DNA of 5,718 nucleotides from Candidatus Magasanikbacteria bacterium CG_4_10_14_0_2_um_filter_41_10 (GCA_002792995.1 PFPJ01000042.1:1-5718), one strand, 5' to 3'. Shown: positions 1-5,196, counted from the stretch's first letter. The notes: generated by a model not told the origin, from the sequence alone. A program made the numbers and translations.

Positions 1-72
1 GTTCATAGTTTTTACTTGTTTTTTATCTACACTATGCCATATTTTCCACTTTTTAGCCTCCCGTTTTGTCCA

Positions 73-312
73 TTAAGTCTGATATTTCAATTCCATAAGA
101 GATCCGTAGGCAACTTCAAGATGGTACACAAAAGTACCACTTTTTATTCTGGCATATCCCTCAATGATATTTGAAGGAATAGATATAACTGCACGACGAA
201 TCTGAGAAACAAGAGCAAACTTTTCTTCATCTGGAAATGATGGAAGAGTATCATACACTGCGTGAGCCAATTGATCGGCTCGTTCAACGAGTGGTTCATC
301 AAGTAACTTCAT
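73..312 (-). CDS. Four-helix-bundle protein (S23/IVP family), C-terminally truncated
   Basis: The 79 residues match the first three helices of the four-helix-bundle family first described from 23S rRNA intervening sequences. Helix 1 is about 7-23, helix 2 about 29-51 and helix 3 about 56-78. The family signature SQIRRAVISIPSNIIEGYAR (36-55) is intact. Known members are roughly 110-130 residues and continue with a fourth helix; here TAA stops the frame just after MELKYQT. The molecular role of the family is unknown. It is the last gene of a leftward operon, 31 bases after the exonuclease gene. A perfect AAGGAGG lies only one base before the ATG, which is closer than normal spacing, and no other in-frame start exists between the upstream stop and this ATG. 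Another frame just downstream encodes a fourth-helix-like stretch (EISDLMDKTGG), so the gene is probably broken by a frame-changing deletion. Family assignment is strong; whether it works is doubtful. Confidence 0.8.
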   Translation of the reverse strand: MKLLDEPLVERADQLAHAVYDTLPSFPDEEKFALVSQIRRAVISIPSNIIEGYARIKSGTFVYHLEVAYGSLMELKYQT

Positions 313-343
313 ACCTCCTTCATTACATGTTAATCAATGTTCA

Positions 344-925
344 TTATAGAGGCAATGTCATATTGATACCACTTCCAGCACTTGCTTGTCCTTCAATTTT
401 GGGCTCTGGGTCAAAATTTACAGCTATTGGCATCAATTCACCTGTAAGTGTTGCTGTATACAACATTTTATTTTTCTTTCCAAATTCGTAAATTTCTTTT
501 GTAACTTTTACATCTTGCTCACAATATTTTTTTATTTCATCAATCTTTCCTTCTTCGTACCATTTGATAGCGGCCAAACCATTTGCACTTTTACTGATTT
601 CGAGTGTTGCTTTTGCTATATCATCAAGCTTAAAACGTTTGCCAGCAGAATCCTTTATTTTTTCAAGAAGATCAAGATGAGGAATGACATTGATATCTCC
701 TGGATAATATTTATCGAGAATCGGTGCATCAAATCCTTTACTATTGTATCCAATGATGCGTTCGGCGCGCTCTAATATTGGCCACAACTCTGACAACTGA
801 TGCTCGTCAAATGAACGATAGGTGTCAGTTTCGTATTCATACACAGATACGACCGTCACTTTTATATTTGCTCTATCACGGATATCTCCGTAGGTCTCAA
901 TATCAAAGACTACTTCACCTGCCAT
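344..925 (-). CDS. DEDDy-type 3'-5' exonuclease / RNase H-like domain protein
   Basis: This is a single 193-residue RNase H-fold nuclease domain of the predicted YprB-like/RNase_H_2 type. All three exonuclease motifs are visible: ExoI FDIET with D8 and E10, ExoII IIGYNSKGFDAPIL with N61 and D66, and ExoIII YCEQD with Y134 and D138 (the YxxxD form that defines DEDDy). These acidic residues would bind two metal ions for 3'-5' cleavage of DNA or RNA. There is no helicase or polymerase domain, so it is a stand-alone nuclease. The last 35 or so residues (GELMPIAVNFDPEPKIEG onward) are a low-complexity tail. It starts one base after the stop of the coiled-coil gene and has only a weak purine stretch upstream, so translation is probably coupled to that gene. 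Substrate cannot be told from sequence; the nuclease fold is clear. Confidence 0.85.
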   Translation of the reverse strand: MAGEVVFDIETYGDIRDRANIKVTVVSVYEYETDTYRSFDEHQLSELWPILERAERIIGYNSKGFDAPILDKYYPGDINVIPHLDLLEKIKDSAGKRFKLDDIAKATLEISKSANGLAAIKWYEEGKIDEIKKYCEQDVKVTKEIYEFGKKNKMLYTATLTGELMPIAVNFDPEPKIEGQASAGSGINMTLPL

Positions 926-926
926 A

Positions 927-1280
927 TTAGCTTACTTTCTTAAACTTGACGGTAAACAGTGGTTCGTATTCATTTTCATATTTATCATTCACACTCACAG
1001 TCTCCCCTTTCATGACCATCGTCATGGCAATATCATTGATCATTTCTTGATCACTCGCAATATCAATTTTGATATCATCCATCTGCACAAATTCACCAGA
1101 AAATTGTGATTTCAATTCTGTTTCTATGCTTTTTTTCTTCTCACGGAGCGTCTTCAATGACTCTTCAGCTTCTATATAGGATTCACTTCCTTTCAAAGCT
1201 TCCCGATATGCATCTTTGAGATCTTTCAGTTTTTTCTTGTTCTCCTGAACTCGATTGAAAATTTCTTGTAGGTCTTGCAT
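927..1280 (-). CDS. Coiled-coil protein, function unknown
   Basis: I do not recognise a named family for this 117-residue protein. Residues about 3-60 are strongly charged (Lys/Glu rich) with heptad-like leucine and isoleucine spacing, predicting a coiled coil or helical hairpin. Residues about 68-117 (from MDDIKIDIA through the end PLFTVKFKKVS) look like a small alpha/beta domain ending in a beta strand. There is no signal peptide or membrane segment, so it is cytoplasmic. It is the first gene of a three-gene leftward operon and overlaps almost stop-to-start with the exonuclease, which suggests a partner or accessory subunit (inference). The ATG is supported by the promoter at 1314-1342, which would give a leader of about 27 bases; no Shine-Dalgarno sequence is visible in that leader. 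Confidence 0.75.
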   Translation of the reverse strand: MQDLQEIFNRVQENKKKLKDLKDAYREALKGSESYIEAEESLKTLREKKKSIETELKSQFSGEFVQMDDIKIDIASDQEMINDIAMTMVMKGETVSVNDKYENEYEPLFTVKFKKVS

Positions 1281-1313
1281 AGGTGTATGATATATATGAA
1301 AATGTGCTGGACT

Positions 1314-1342
1314 ATTGTATCATAGAGACGCATTCAGAACAA
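1314..1342 (-). promoter_or_regulatory. Sigma70-type promoter for the coiled-coil/exonuclease operon
   Basis: On the minus strand, -35 TTGTTC (1337-1342) and -10 TACAAT (1314-1319) are separated by an ideal 17-base spacer. Transcription would begin near 1307, about 27 bases before the ATG at 1280. It sits in the 80-base gap shared with divergent greA, so the two promoters overlap and could interfere. Motif match only. Confidence 0.5.
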
Positions 1343-1347
1343 TAACA

Positions 1348-1353
1348 TAGAAT
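1348..1353 (+). promoter_or_regulatory. Possible -10 element of greA (leaderless transcript)
   Basis: TAGAAT on the + strand ends seven bases before the greA ATG at 1361, so the start of transcription would fall on or next to the start codon. No good -35 is seen 16-18 bases upstream. There is no Shine-Dalgarno sequence in front of greA, which fits a leaderless mRNA, but a single hexamer in AT-rich DNA is weak evidence. Confidence 0.25.
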
Positions 1354-1360
1354 ACACTAT

Positions 1361-1855
1361 ATGCAACTTCCAAAACGAAAACCAGGCAAATATACCAATC
1401 TTCCCAATGACCCTCTCATGACAGGTCATAAATTTGCAGAACTAAAGCAAGAATTGGAAAGTCTGCAAAAAAAACGTCCGCATGCCGCCTCAGAAGTAGC
1501 ACGACTTGCTGAACTTGGTGATTTTTCTGAAAACGTAGAATATCAGCTAGCAAAGGGACGTTTGAGAGGTATTAATTATGGGATCATGAAACGAGAACGC
1601 CAGCTTGCTGACGCACATATTATAGAGCCTACAGGTAGTGATACCGTTCAGATAGGAAGTACAGTGATCATCGAGGGAAACAATGCGCAAAAAACGTATA
1701 CGATTCTCGGCTCTACCGAAACAGATCCGACCAAAGGCATTATTTCCTATACATCCCCTCTTGGACAAGAGCTTCTTGGCAAAAAAATCGGTGAGAGTGT
1801 AGATCTTACGGTAGCAAAAAAAACCACTGCGTATACCATTATTGGTATTACTTAG
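1361..1855 (+). CDS. greA: Transcription elongation factor GreA/GreB family
   Basis: This factor rescues backtracked RNA polymerase by reaching through the secondary channel and stimulating transcript cleavage. Residues about 24-90 form the antiparallel coiled coil. Its tip, LAELGDFSENVEYQ (49-62), holds the two acidic residues D54 and E57, equivalent to the catalytic pair of E. coli GreA. Residues about 97-164 form the FKBP-like domain, with the family signature SPLGQELLGKKIGESV. At 164 residues it is close to the usual 155-160, but it carries a 19-residue basic N-terminal extension (MQLPKRKPGKYTN...). M20 (position 1418, MTGHKFAELKQEL) aligns with the canonical GreA start. I keep M1 because the extension is fully open, begins at a possible leaderless promoter, and resembles extensions I recall from Patescibacteria; M20 remains possible. 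It is the only intact gene on the + strand and converges on the methyltransferase gene with a 4-base gap. Confidence 0.93.
   Translation: MQLPKRKPGKYTNLPNDPLMTGHKFAELKQELESLQKKRPHAASEVARLAELGDFSENVEYQLAKGRLRGINYGIMKRERQLADAHIIEPTGSDTVQIGSTVIIEGNNAQKTYTILGSTETDPTKGIISYTSPLGQELLGKKIGESVDLTVAKKTTAYTIIGIT
1816..1848 (-). terminator. Weak terminator candidate after the methyltransferase gene
   Basis: Reading leftwards, a 6-bp stem (ATACCA, loop ATAA, TGGTAT at 1848-1833) is followed nine bases later by a run of eight T (1823-1816). The stem is AT-rich and the gap to the T run is longer than in standard intrinsic terminators. The whole element lies inside the 3' end of greA. It could stop block B transcripts but is not convincing. 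Confidence 0.22.
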
Positions 1856-1859
1856 TGTC

Positions 1860-2495
1860 TCACGCTCTTCTGTACGATTCTAATGCAATACCACCAAATA
1901 CGTTCCAATGTGTCTTTTCATAGAACAATCCCCCATCAGTAAGTATTTTTTTGACTTTGCCCGACATGTTATCTTGAAGCATACGGTGCTCAGGTGAAAG
2001 AGGTACCAAAAGTCTCCCAAGGAAATTTGTTGGTGAAACAAAATCAAATATCCAAAATCGTTTCCCTGGTCGCAACACTCGTACAATTTCCTTGGTAGCT
2101 CGTACTTTTTGTTCTGAACTCAAATGATGAAATACAAGTGAGGTTACAACAGCATCACAAGATGCAGTTTCTAAAGGTAATAATACAGCATTGGCACAAA
2201 AAATAGTCGACGAAATGTTCTGTAATACAGACTGAGCATAGCGAACCATACCAGGATCCGGATCAATACCATAGAGGGTTGAAATTTCTTTGTACACATG
2301 CAATTTTTTGAGGAGGAATCCCGGACCGCATCCTACATCAAGCACTATACTTGGATGGGTTGAAGCAATATTTCGTGCTATACGAGACTGTATGTGACCA
2401 AATAAAAGACGCGAAATGAACGCATAGCGTCTATGCTGTCCATGTGTGTGTGCAACAGGTGCATACGGTTCTTCGTGGCTATGAGTATGTTGCAT
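1860..2495 (-). CDS. Class I SAM-dependent methyltransferase with His-rich N-terminus
   Basis: This 211-residue Methyltransf_11-type enzyme transfers a methyl group from S-adenosylmethionine to an unknown substrate. Motif I is VLDVGCGPG (51-59), the SAM-ribose acidic residue is in YGIDPDPGM (D78 region), the FHHL post-motif is at 122-125, and motif III is EIVRVLRPGKRFWIFDF (136-152). The C-terminal part (153-211) has the usual small cap helices. The N-terminus, MQHTHSHEEPYAPVAHTHGQ plus H21, packs six His into 21 residues; this is not part of the fold and could bind a metal. It starts nine bases after the DUF302 stop with no Shine-Dalgarno sequence, so it is probably co-transcribed and translationally coupled. 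Ubiquinone/menaquinone-type or metalloid methylation cannot be separated from sequence alone. No Cys pattern typical of arsenite methyltransferase is seen. Confidence 0.85.
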   Translation of the reverse strand: MQHTHSHEEPYAPVAHTHGQHRRYAFISRLLFGHIQSRIARNIASTHPSIVLDVGCGPGFLLKKLHVYKEISTLYGIDPDPGMVRYAQSVLQNISSTIFCANAVLLPLETASCDAVVTSLVFHHLSSEQKVRATKEIVRVLRPGKRFWIFDFVSPTNFLGRLLVPLSPEHRMLQDNMSGKVKKILTDGGLFYEKTHWNVFGGIALESYRRA

Positions 2496-2504
2496 ATACA
2501 GTTT

Positions 2505-2897
2505 TTAAGAGACAGACAGACTATCAATAACAGCATGGAGTTTTTCTCCTACTTCTGTAGCGATACTTGCTAATGCATCATTTTCTACCATATTCATCGC
2601 AACACCTGGATTGATGGCAGACACAGTCACCAGACCATCCTGCTCATAGAGGATCACATTACACGGCAATAATAACCCAATCTGCTTTTCTGCTTGCAAG
2701 GCCTTGTAGGCAAAGGGTGGATTGCATGCGCCGAGAATAATATACTTATCAAACTCAACATCAAGCTTTTTCTTCATCGTAGCTTTCACATCAATTTCTG
2801 TGAGTACACCAAATCCATGTGCAGACAAAGATTCTTTTGTAAGAGCGAGAACCTCTTCAAACGAACCTTCTCGTGTTGTGGTAAATCCATATTCCAT
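2505..2897 (-). CDS. DUF302 domain-containing protein
   Basis: The 130-residue protein is essentially one complete DUF302 domain. Diagnostic stretches are HGFGVLTEIDVKATMKKKL (27-45), ILGACNPPFAYKAL (54-67), IGLLLPCNVILYE (73-85) and VSAINPG (92-98). C58 and C79 are the conserved cysteines. The biochemical function of DUF302 is unknown, and no signal peptide is present, so a cytoplasmic location is inferred. It is the first gene of a two-gene unit with the methyltransferase. A strong terminator ends only 20 bases before its ATG, and no convincing promoter fits in that gap; TAATAC (on the minus strand, 11 bases before the ATG) is the best -10 candidate but has no -35. No Shine-Dalgarno sequence is visible. 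Confidence 0.9.
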   Translation of the reverse strand: MEYGFTTTREGSFEEVLALTKESLSAHGFGVLTEIDVKATMKKKLDVEFDKYIILGACNPPFAYKALQAEKQIGLLLPCNVILYEQDGLVTVSAINPGVAMNMVENDALASIATEVGEKLHAVIDSLSVS

Positions 2898-2917
2898 AAA
2901 ATGTAAGAGTATTACTG

Positions 2918-2950
2918 AAAAAAAATTCTCTCGCTTGAGAGAATTTTTTT
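2918..2950. terminator. Bidirectional intrinsic terminator
   Basis: A 14-bp perfect hairpin (arms 2919-2932 and 2937-2950) has core TTCTCTC / GAGAGAA, a 4-base GCTT loop, and A and T runs of 8 and 7 on the two sides. It is a classic U-tract terminator in either direction. It lies 17 bases after the DUF5652 stop and is most likely that gene's terminator. No + strand gene in the window needs it. Confidence 0.85.
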
Positions 2951-2967
2951 GTGTGCATCTTTAAAAA

Positions 2968-3288
2968 CTATACGTTATTGGAGGTAGAGACATCAGGTGT
3001 TTCTTTTTTTTCTCCGCCAACAACAGTATTTTTTGTATCTTTCAAGAGTCCCTTTGGTTCTGAAAAGACAAACAAATACAAGAGTTCTACGATACCGACC
3101 GTATTGAGAATAAGAAGCGCAATAAACCAAATAGTATCACCACGTCGTGCTGCCTTCCACAGAGCAAAAGCTTTCCACAGAAGGGACCAAAGCATTACAA
3201 CGGTAAAGAACCCCCAAAATCCCTGTCCAATGCCACTCAATCCAAATCCATCCATCATAGACGTACCGTGCGAAAATGTATTCCACAT
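2968..3288 (-). CDS. DUF5652 family two-helix membrane protein
   Basis: The 106-residue protein has two predicted membrane helices, about 24-44 and 53-75, joined by the short basic turn WKAARRGD (44-51). The block WSLLWKAFALWKAARRGDTI and the following NTVGIVELLYLF match what I know of DUF5652, a small membrane family of unknown function common in Patescibacteria. Positive charges in the turn predict a cytoplasmic loop with both ends outside. The C-terminal 30 residues (KDTKNTVVGGEKKETPDV) are polar and probably unstructured. M11 and M12 are alternative starts; M1 is kept because the predicted promoter at 3326-3353 would start transcription about 30 bases before it. It appears to be a single-gene unit between that promoter and the terminator at 2918-2950. 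No Shine-Dalgarno sequence is visible. Confidence 0.8.
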   Translation of the reverse strand: MWNTFSHGTSMMDGFGLSGIGQGFWGFFTVVMLWSLLWKAFALWKAARRGDTIWFIALLILNTVGIVELLYLFVFSEPKGLLKDTKNTVVGGEKKETPDVSTSNNV

Positions 3289-3325
3289 AAAAAATAGGTT
3301 AAAAATATACTATATTACACATTGT

Positions 3326-3353
3326 AGTATATGCCCTTCTGTAGAGATTACAA
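3326..3353 (-). promoter_or_regulatory. Promoter for the DUF5652 gene
   Basis: On the minus strand, -35 TTGTAA (3348-3353) and -10 TATACT (3326-3331, five of six consensus bases) are 16 bases apart. Transcription would start near 3319, leaving a leader of about 30 bases. It lies in the 116-base gap after the large membrane protein gene, so the DUF5652 gene can be expressed separately. Motif match only. Confidence 0.45.
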
Positions 3354-3404
3354 GAGGTGGACAGTGAGTGAGTATTCTTTACATACCACTAGCCAAAGGC
3401 AAAA

Positions 3405-4700
3405 TTACAAAGATTCATTCAATCGAGACGGTTCATTGATATAATATGAACTTTTGGAAATCATATACTGTAACCCAATAATTATCATTACAATCGCTGT
3501 ATAGATTTGGTACATTCTCACGCCTGCATCGAGAAAAAATGGAGTATACAGATAAAAAAGAGAGATCACCCCAATGAATATGAGAATACTAGTGAGTAAT
3601 ACATCTGTAAGGATCACTGGCACTATTCGAGGATTTTTCCAACTCTGTACATACGTTTTCCATTGTTCTGGCAATGCTTGAATAAGCTGATACGCATAAA
3701 AACCAATATACGGCCAGAGGACAATGAGTGGCAATGCAAAAATACGTGCTTCTTGTGCTCGCGTTGCAAAGAGCGTAATAGGTGTATTTACTGCAACAGC
3801 CAGAATGAATGCCGTATAGACTACTCTTGCCTGTGACATATCACGGCGGAATTTGCTACGAGTAAGAATATACATGGGAAGTAAAAAAACATGAATAATG
3901 CCAAAAAGAGTAGCAGCAGCAAAAGCTGTGTTTTGAACATTGTAAGAAAAATGACTAAAACGCTGTGTATACAAATACTGAATATTTTCAGTAATCGCAT
4001 CACTATACCATCCGTGCAATATGGCAAGGTAAATATAATACACGAGCAAAGGGAAAGAAAACAAAGCGATACATCGAAATACGTTCGTTTTATTATAAAA
4101 AAATTTCTTGGGGTGTACTACAATATCTGAAAAAAATAGTATCGCAAACGACGGAAATAGCAATAGAGATGATTCTCGGACGAAAAGAGAAATGGATAAA
4201 AAAAGAGTTGTCCACATATATTTTTTTTGCAATCCAAACAAGAGAGCTTCCCACAAGAAAACATATTGTATAAAGTCATCATACGTATAGATAGGAGTAC
4301 AAAATGCAAAAAGAATAGTAAATGAAAGGATAAAAAAGACAACACTTGCTATTTGATATTTCGTCTTGCTCGGATACAGATATGCACCAATGGACAACAA
4401 CATATAGATACTCAACGCAATAAATAGTACTTGAACAAGAATAAATGCTCCTCCGCTTGAAACCAAACCTGTGTTTGCAAGAAGTACCACGGGTAACGTG
4501 GTAAATATTCGTAATGCAAAGACAGGTTGTTCTTGATGATAACTTACAATATCTCGAATCAACGCACCATCAATAATACCTCTCCCAGGCTCTGCATAAA
4601 AAGGAACCCCATTATTGAGCATGCTTGGAAAAATAAGATTGCACGTCATAATAAACAACGCACCAACAATACTTATACTCATTTTTGTATACCAACGCAT
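3405..4700 (-). CDS. Multi-pass membrane protein, GT-C glycosyltransferase-like
   Basis: The 431-residue protein has about 11-12 hydrophobic segments, including about 7-25, 84-108, 116-134, 163-190, 208-228, 257-279, 292-312, 321-341, 360-386 and 396-414. Polar motifs between them resemble those of GT-C fold enzymes that use lipid-linked sugars: an acidic first outer loop (D44, R49, D50 after TM1), TYDDFIQY with D141-D142, VRESS (R175-E176) before a long hydrophobic stretch, and QEARIFALPLIVL (316-328), the Arg-Pro segment often seen in this group. It would act at the cytoplasmic membrane in surface glycan or glycoprotein assembly (inference). I cannot assign a precise family, and a polymerase or flippase-like protein is possible. 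It stands alone, with no Shine-Dalgarno sequence before the ATG; a weak promoter is at 4725-4751. Codon use is AT-rich like its neighbours. Confidence 0.75.
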   Translation of the reverse strand: MRWYTKMSISIVGALFIMTCNLIFPSMLNNGVPFYAEPGRGIIDGALIRDIVSYHQEQPVFALRIFTTLPVVLLANTGLVSSGGAFILVQVLFIALSIYMLLSIGAYLYPSKTKYQIASVVFFILSFTILFAFCTPIYTYDDFIQYVFLWEALLFGLQKKYMWTTLFLSISLFVRESSLLLFPSFAILFFSDIVVHPKKFFYNKTNVFRCIALFSFPLLVYYIYLAILHGWYSDAITENIQYLYTQRFSHFSYNVQNTAFAAATLFGIIHVFLLPMYILTRSKFRRDMSQARVVYTAFILAVAVNTPITLFATRAQEARIFALPLIVLWPYIGFYAYQLIQALPEQWKTYVQSWKNPRIVPVILTDVLLTSILIFIGVISLFYLYTPFFLDAGVRMYQIYTAIVMIIIGLQYMISKSSYYINEPSRLNESL

Positions 4701-4724
4701 ACACGTAAAAAATATTTATTTCAC

Positions 4725-4751
4725 ATAATAAACAACATCTGCACTAACCAA
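4725..4751 (-). promoter_or_regulatory. Weak promoter candidate for the GT-C-like gene
   Basis: On the minus strand, -35 TTGGTT (4746-4751) and -10 TATTAT (4725-4730) are 15 bases apart, shorter than the preferred 16-18. The gene has no close upstream gene on the same strand to share a transcript with, so some promoter must lie here. Confidence 0.28.
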
Positions 4752-4789
4752 GTGTATAGAAAAGTAGATTATATGTCCATGGCGATTGC

Positions 4790-4809
4790 ACAACTGAAAG
4801 TACAGTTGT
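4790..4809. repeat. Inverted repeat, 7-bp arms
   Basis: ACAACTG (4790-4796) and CAGTTGT (4803-4809) are perfect complements around a 6-base loop AAAGTA. The loop and flank GAAAGTACA recur in the hairpin at 4893-4911. It may be an operator or a small RNA hairpin; no function is assigned. Confidence 0.5.
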
Positions 4810-4836
4810 CTTATATAAGTATATGCCAATATATTA

Positions 4837-4866
4837 AGATCAGATCTACATCAGTACATCTGATCT
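4837..4866. repeat. 30-bp dyad, 9-bp arms plus inner 3-bp stem
   Basis: AGATCAGAT (4837-4845) pairs perfectly with ATCTGATCT (4858-4866). After one C-C mismatch, TAC (4847-4849) pairs with GTA (4854-4856) around the loop ATCA. There is no T run next to it, so it does not look like an intrinsic terminator. The shape fits a repressor operator or a structured RNA element. It lies just upstream of the regulator-like remnant. Confidence 0.6.
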
Positions 4867-4892
4867 CTGCACAGCTATTGAAAAATTTGTAA

Positions 4893-4911
4893 AGGTGTAG
4901 AAAGTACACCT
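4893..4911. repeat. Inverted repeat, 7-bp arms
   Basis: AGGTGTA (4893-4899) pairs with TACACCT (4905-4911) around GAAAG. It falls inside the frame of the regulator-like remnant, so it may be accidental. It shares GAAAGTACA with the hairpin at 4790-4809. Confidence 0.4.
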
Positions 4912-4929
4912 AAATATCGCATTATGGAA

Positions 4930-4945
4930 GTCCTTTTTGAAGGAC
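4930..4945. repeat. Short inverted repeat, 6-bp arms
   Basis: GTCCTT (4930-4935) pairs with AAGGAC (4940-4945) around TTTG. It lies in the remnant reading frame (codons for VLFEG) and could be chance, but it is the fourth hairpin in 156 bases. Confidence 0.3.
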
Positions 4946-4981
4946 CCAAAACTCTAAGTGAACTTGTGAAAAAACAGCACC

Positions 4982-5022
4982 TACATAAAAAAAATAGTTA
5001 AGACTCCCCTGTTTTTTATGTA
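4982..5022. repeat. Inverted repeat, 11-bp A/T-rich arms
   Basis: TACATAAAAAA (4982-4992) pairs with TTTTTTATGTA (5012-5022) across a 19-base loop. The right arm contains the stop codon of the 53-residue membrane protein gene. Read leftwards, the stem ends in a run of T, so it may end transcription of that gene, but the large loop and lack of G/C in the stem make it a poor terminator. Confidence 0.4.
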
Positions 5023-5177
5023 TAGAATCGAACGACAATCAAGATTCCACACATGCCACCTACAAAAGTTCCTACAACTGAAGCGAATGAAAAAGAACTC
5101 GCACCAAACCATATTGGGACATAAGCCCCAATATAACTTCCAACAATCATTCCAAGCATGACAAGTTTTTTATCCAT
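5016..5177 (-). CDS. Small glycine-rich membrane protein, 53 residues
   Basis: The frame from the ATG at 5177 to the TAA at 5016 encodes MDKKLVMLGMIVGSYIGAYV, then PIWFGASSFSFASVVGTFVG and GMCGILIVVRFYT. It predicts two membrane helices (about 5-22 and 32-50) joined by a short WFGASSFS turn. Each helix carries GxxxG-like small-residue spacing (G9, G13, G17; G36, G40, G41, G44) suited to tight helix packing. The two-Lys start favours the N-terminus inside. I recall similar short proteins of unknown function in Patescibacteria, but the family has no name I can give. A promoter with -10 TATTAT at 5197-5202 fits the start, leaving a very short leader with no Shine-Dalgarno sequence. It is flanked by the HMA gene (103 bases upstream) and the gene-poor spacer. 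Confidence 0.72.
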   Translation of the reverse strand: MDKKLVMLGMIVGSYIGAYVPIWFGASSFSFASVVGTFVGGMCGILIVVRFYT

Positions 5178-5196
5178 ATGTTTTATATATGTTCAT

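Larger units (their letters stand above)
4874..5001 (+). pseudogene. Possible remnant of a winged-helix (ArsR-like) regulator
   Basis: One + strand frame from 4882 to the TAA at 4999-5001 reads ...KGVESTPKYRIMEVLFEG and then PKTLSELVKKQHLHKKNS. The part RIMEVLFEGPKTLSELVKK resembles the first two helices of ArsR-type winged-helix DNA-binding domains, where a hydrophobic helix, a Gly-Pro turn and 'TLSELA..' are usual. A second frame immediately before it (4874-4894) reads AIEKFVK, as expected just ahead of KGV, so one base appears to be missing near 4889-4894. The frame stops before the end of the recognition helix and lacks the wing. A start codon and the dimerisation helices are not found. 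Both frameshift and truncation point to decay. The alternative is chance similarity in a short AT-rich stretch; a 25-residue peptide from the ATG at 4924 would be the only intact product. Confidence 0.38.
4701..5015. other. Gene-poor spacer with hairpins and a possible gene remnant
   Basis: About 315 bases hold no intact gene that I can defend. The longest + strand frame from a local ATG (4773-4892, 39 codons) has no recognisable family and no Shine-Dalgarno sequence. The stretch contains the presumed promoter of the GT-C-like gene on the left, four short inverted repeats between 4790 and 4945, the regulator-like remnant at 4874-5001, and an A/T-rich inverted repeat at the right end. Confidence 0.6.

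Noticed and set aside
1..72. Start of another gene at the left edge (ATG at 6-4 on the minus strand)
   Set aside because: Only two codons fall in the window, with no Shine-Dalgarno sequence or other support.
386..775. Long + strand open frame opposite the exonuclease gene
   Set aside because: Its product is Phe/Cys/Ile-rich with no domain, and the opposite strand encodes all three exonuclease motifs.
2951..3367. 138-codon + strand open frame
   Set aside because: It lies across the DUF5652 gene and its promoter, starts at the terminator, and has no recognisable family.
4527..4892. 121-codon + strand open frame
   Set aside because: Most of it is antisense to the GT-C-like gene; the product is basic, low-complexity and without a family. 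Its last 39 codons from the ATG at 4773 show no better support.
4790..4945. CRISPR-like array
   Set aside because: The hairpins differ in sequence and spacing; only a 9-base word is shared, and there are no repeats of 23 bases or more with regular spacers.
4924..4947. MEVLFEGP resembling a viral 3C protease site (LEVLFQGP), suggesting vector sequence
   Set aside because: The key Gln is Glu, no vector or tag sequence flanks it, and the wider frame reads as a winged-helix-like segment.
5019..5036. tRNA T-arm-like sequence GTTCGATTC on the minus strand
   Set aside because: It encodes the end of the 53-residue protein (VVRFYT), and no acceptor, D-arm or anticodon arm can be placed around it.
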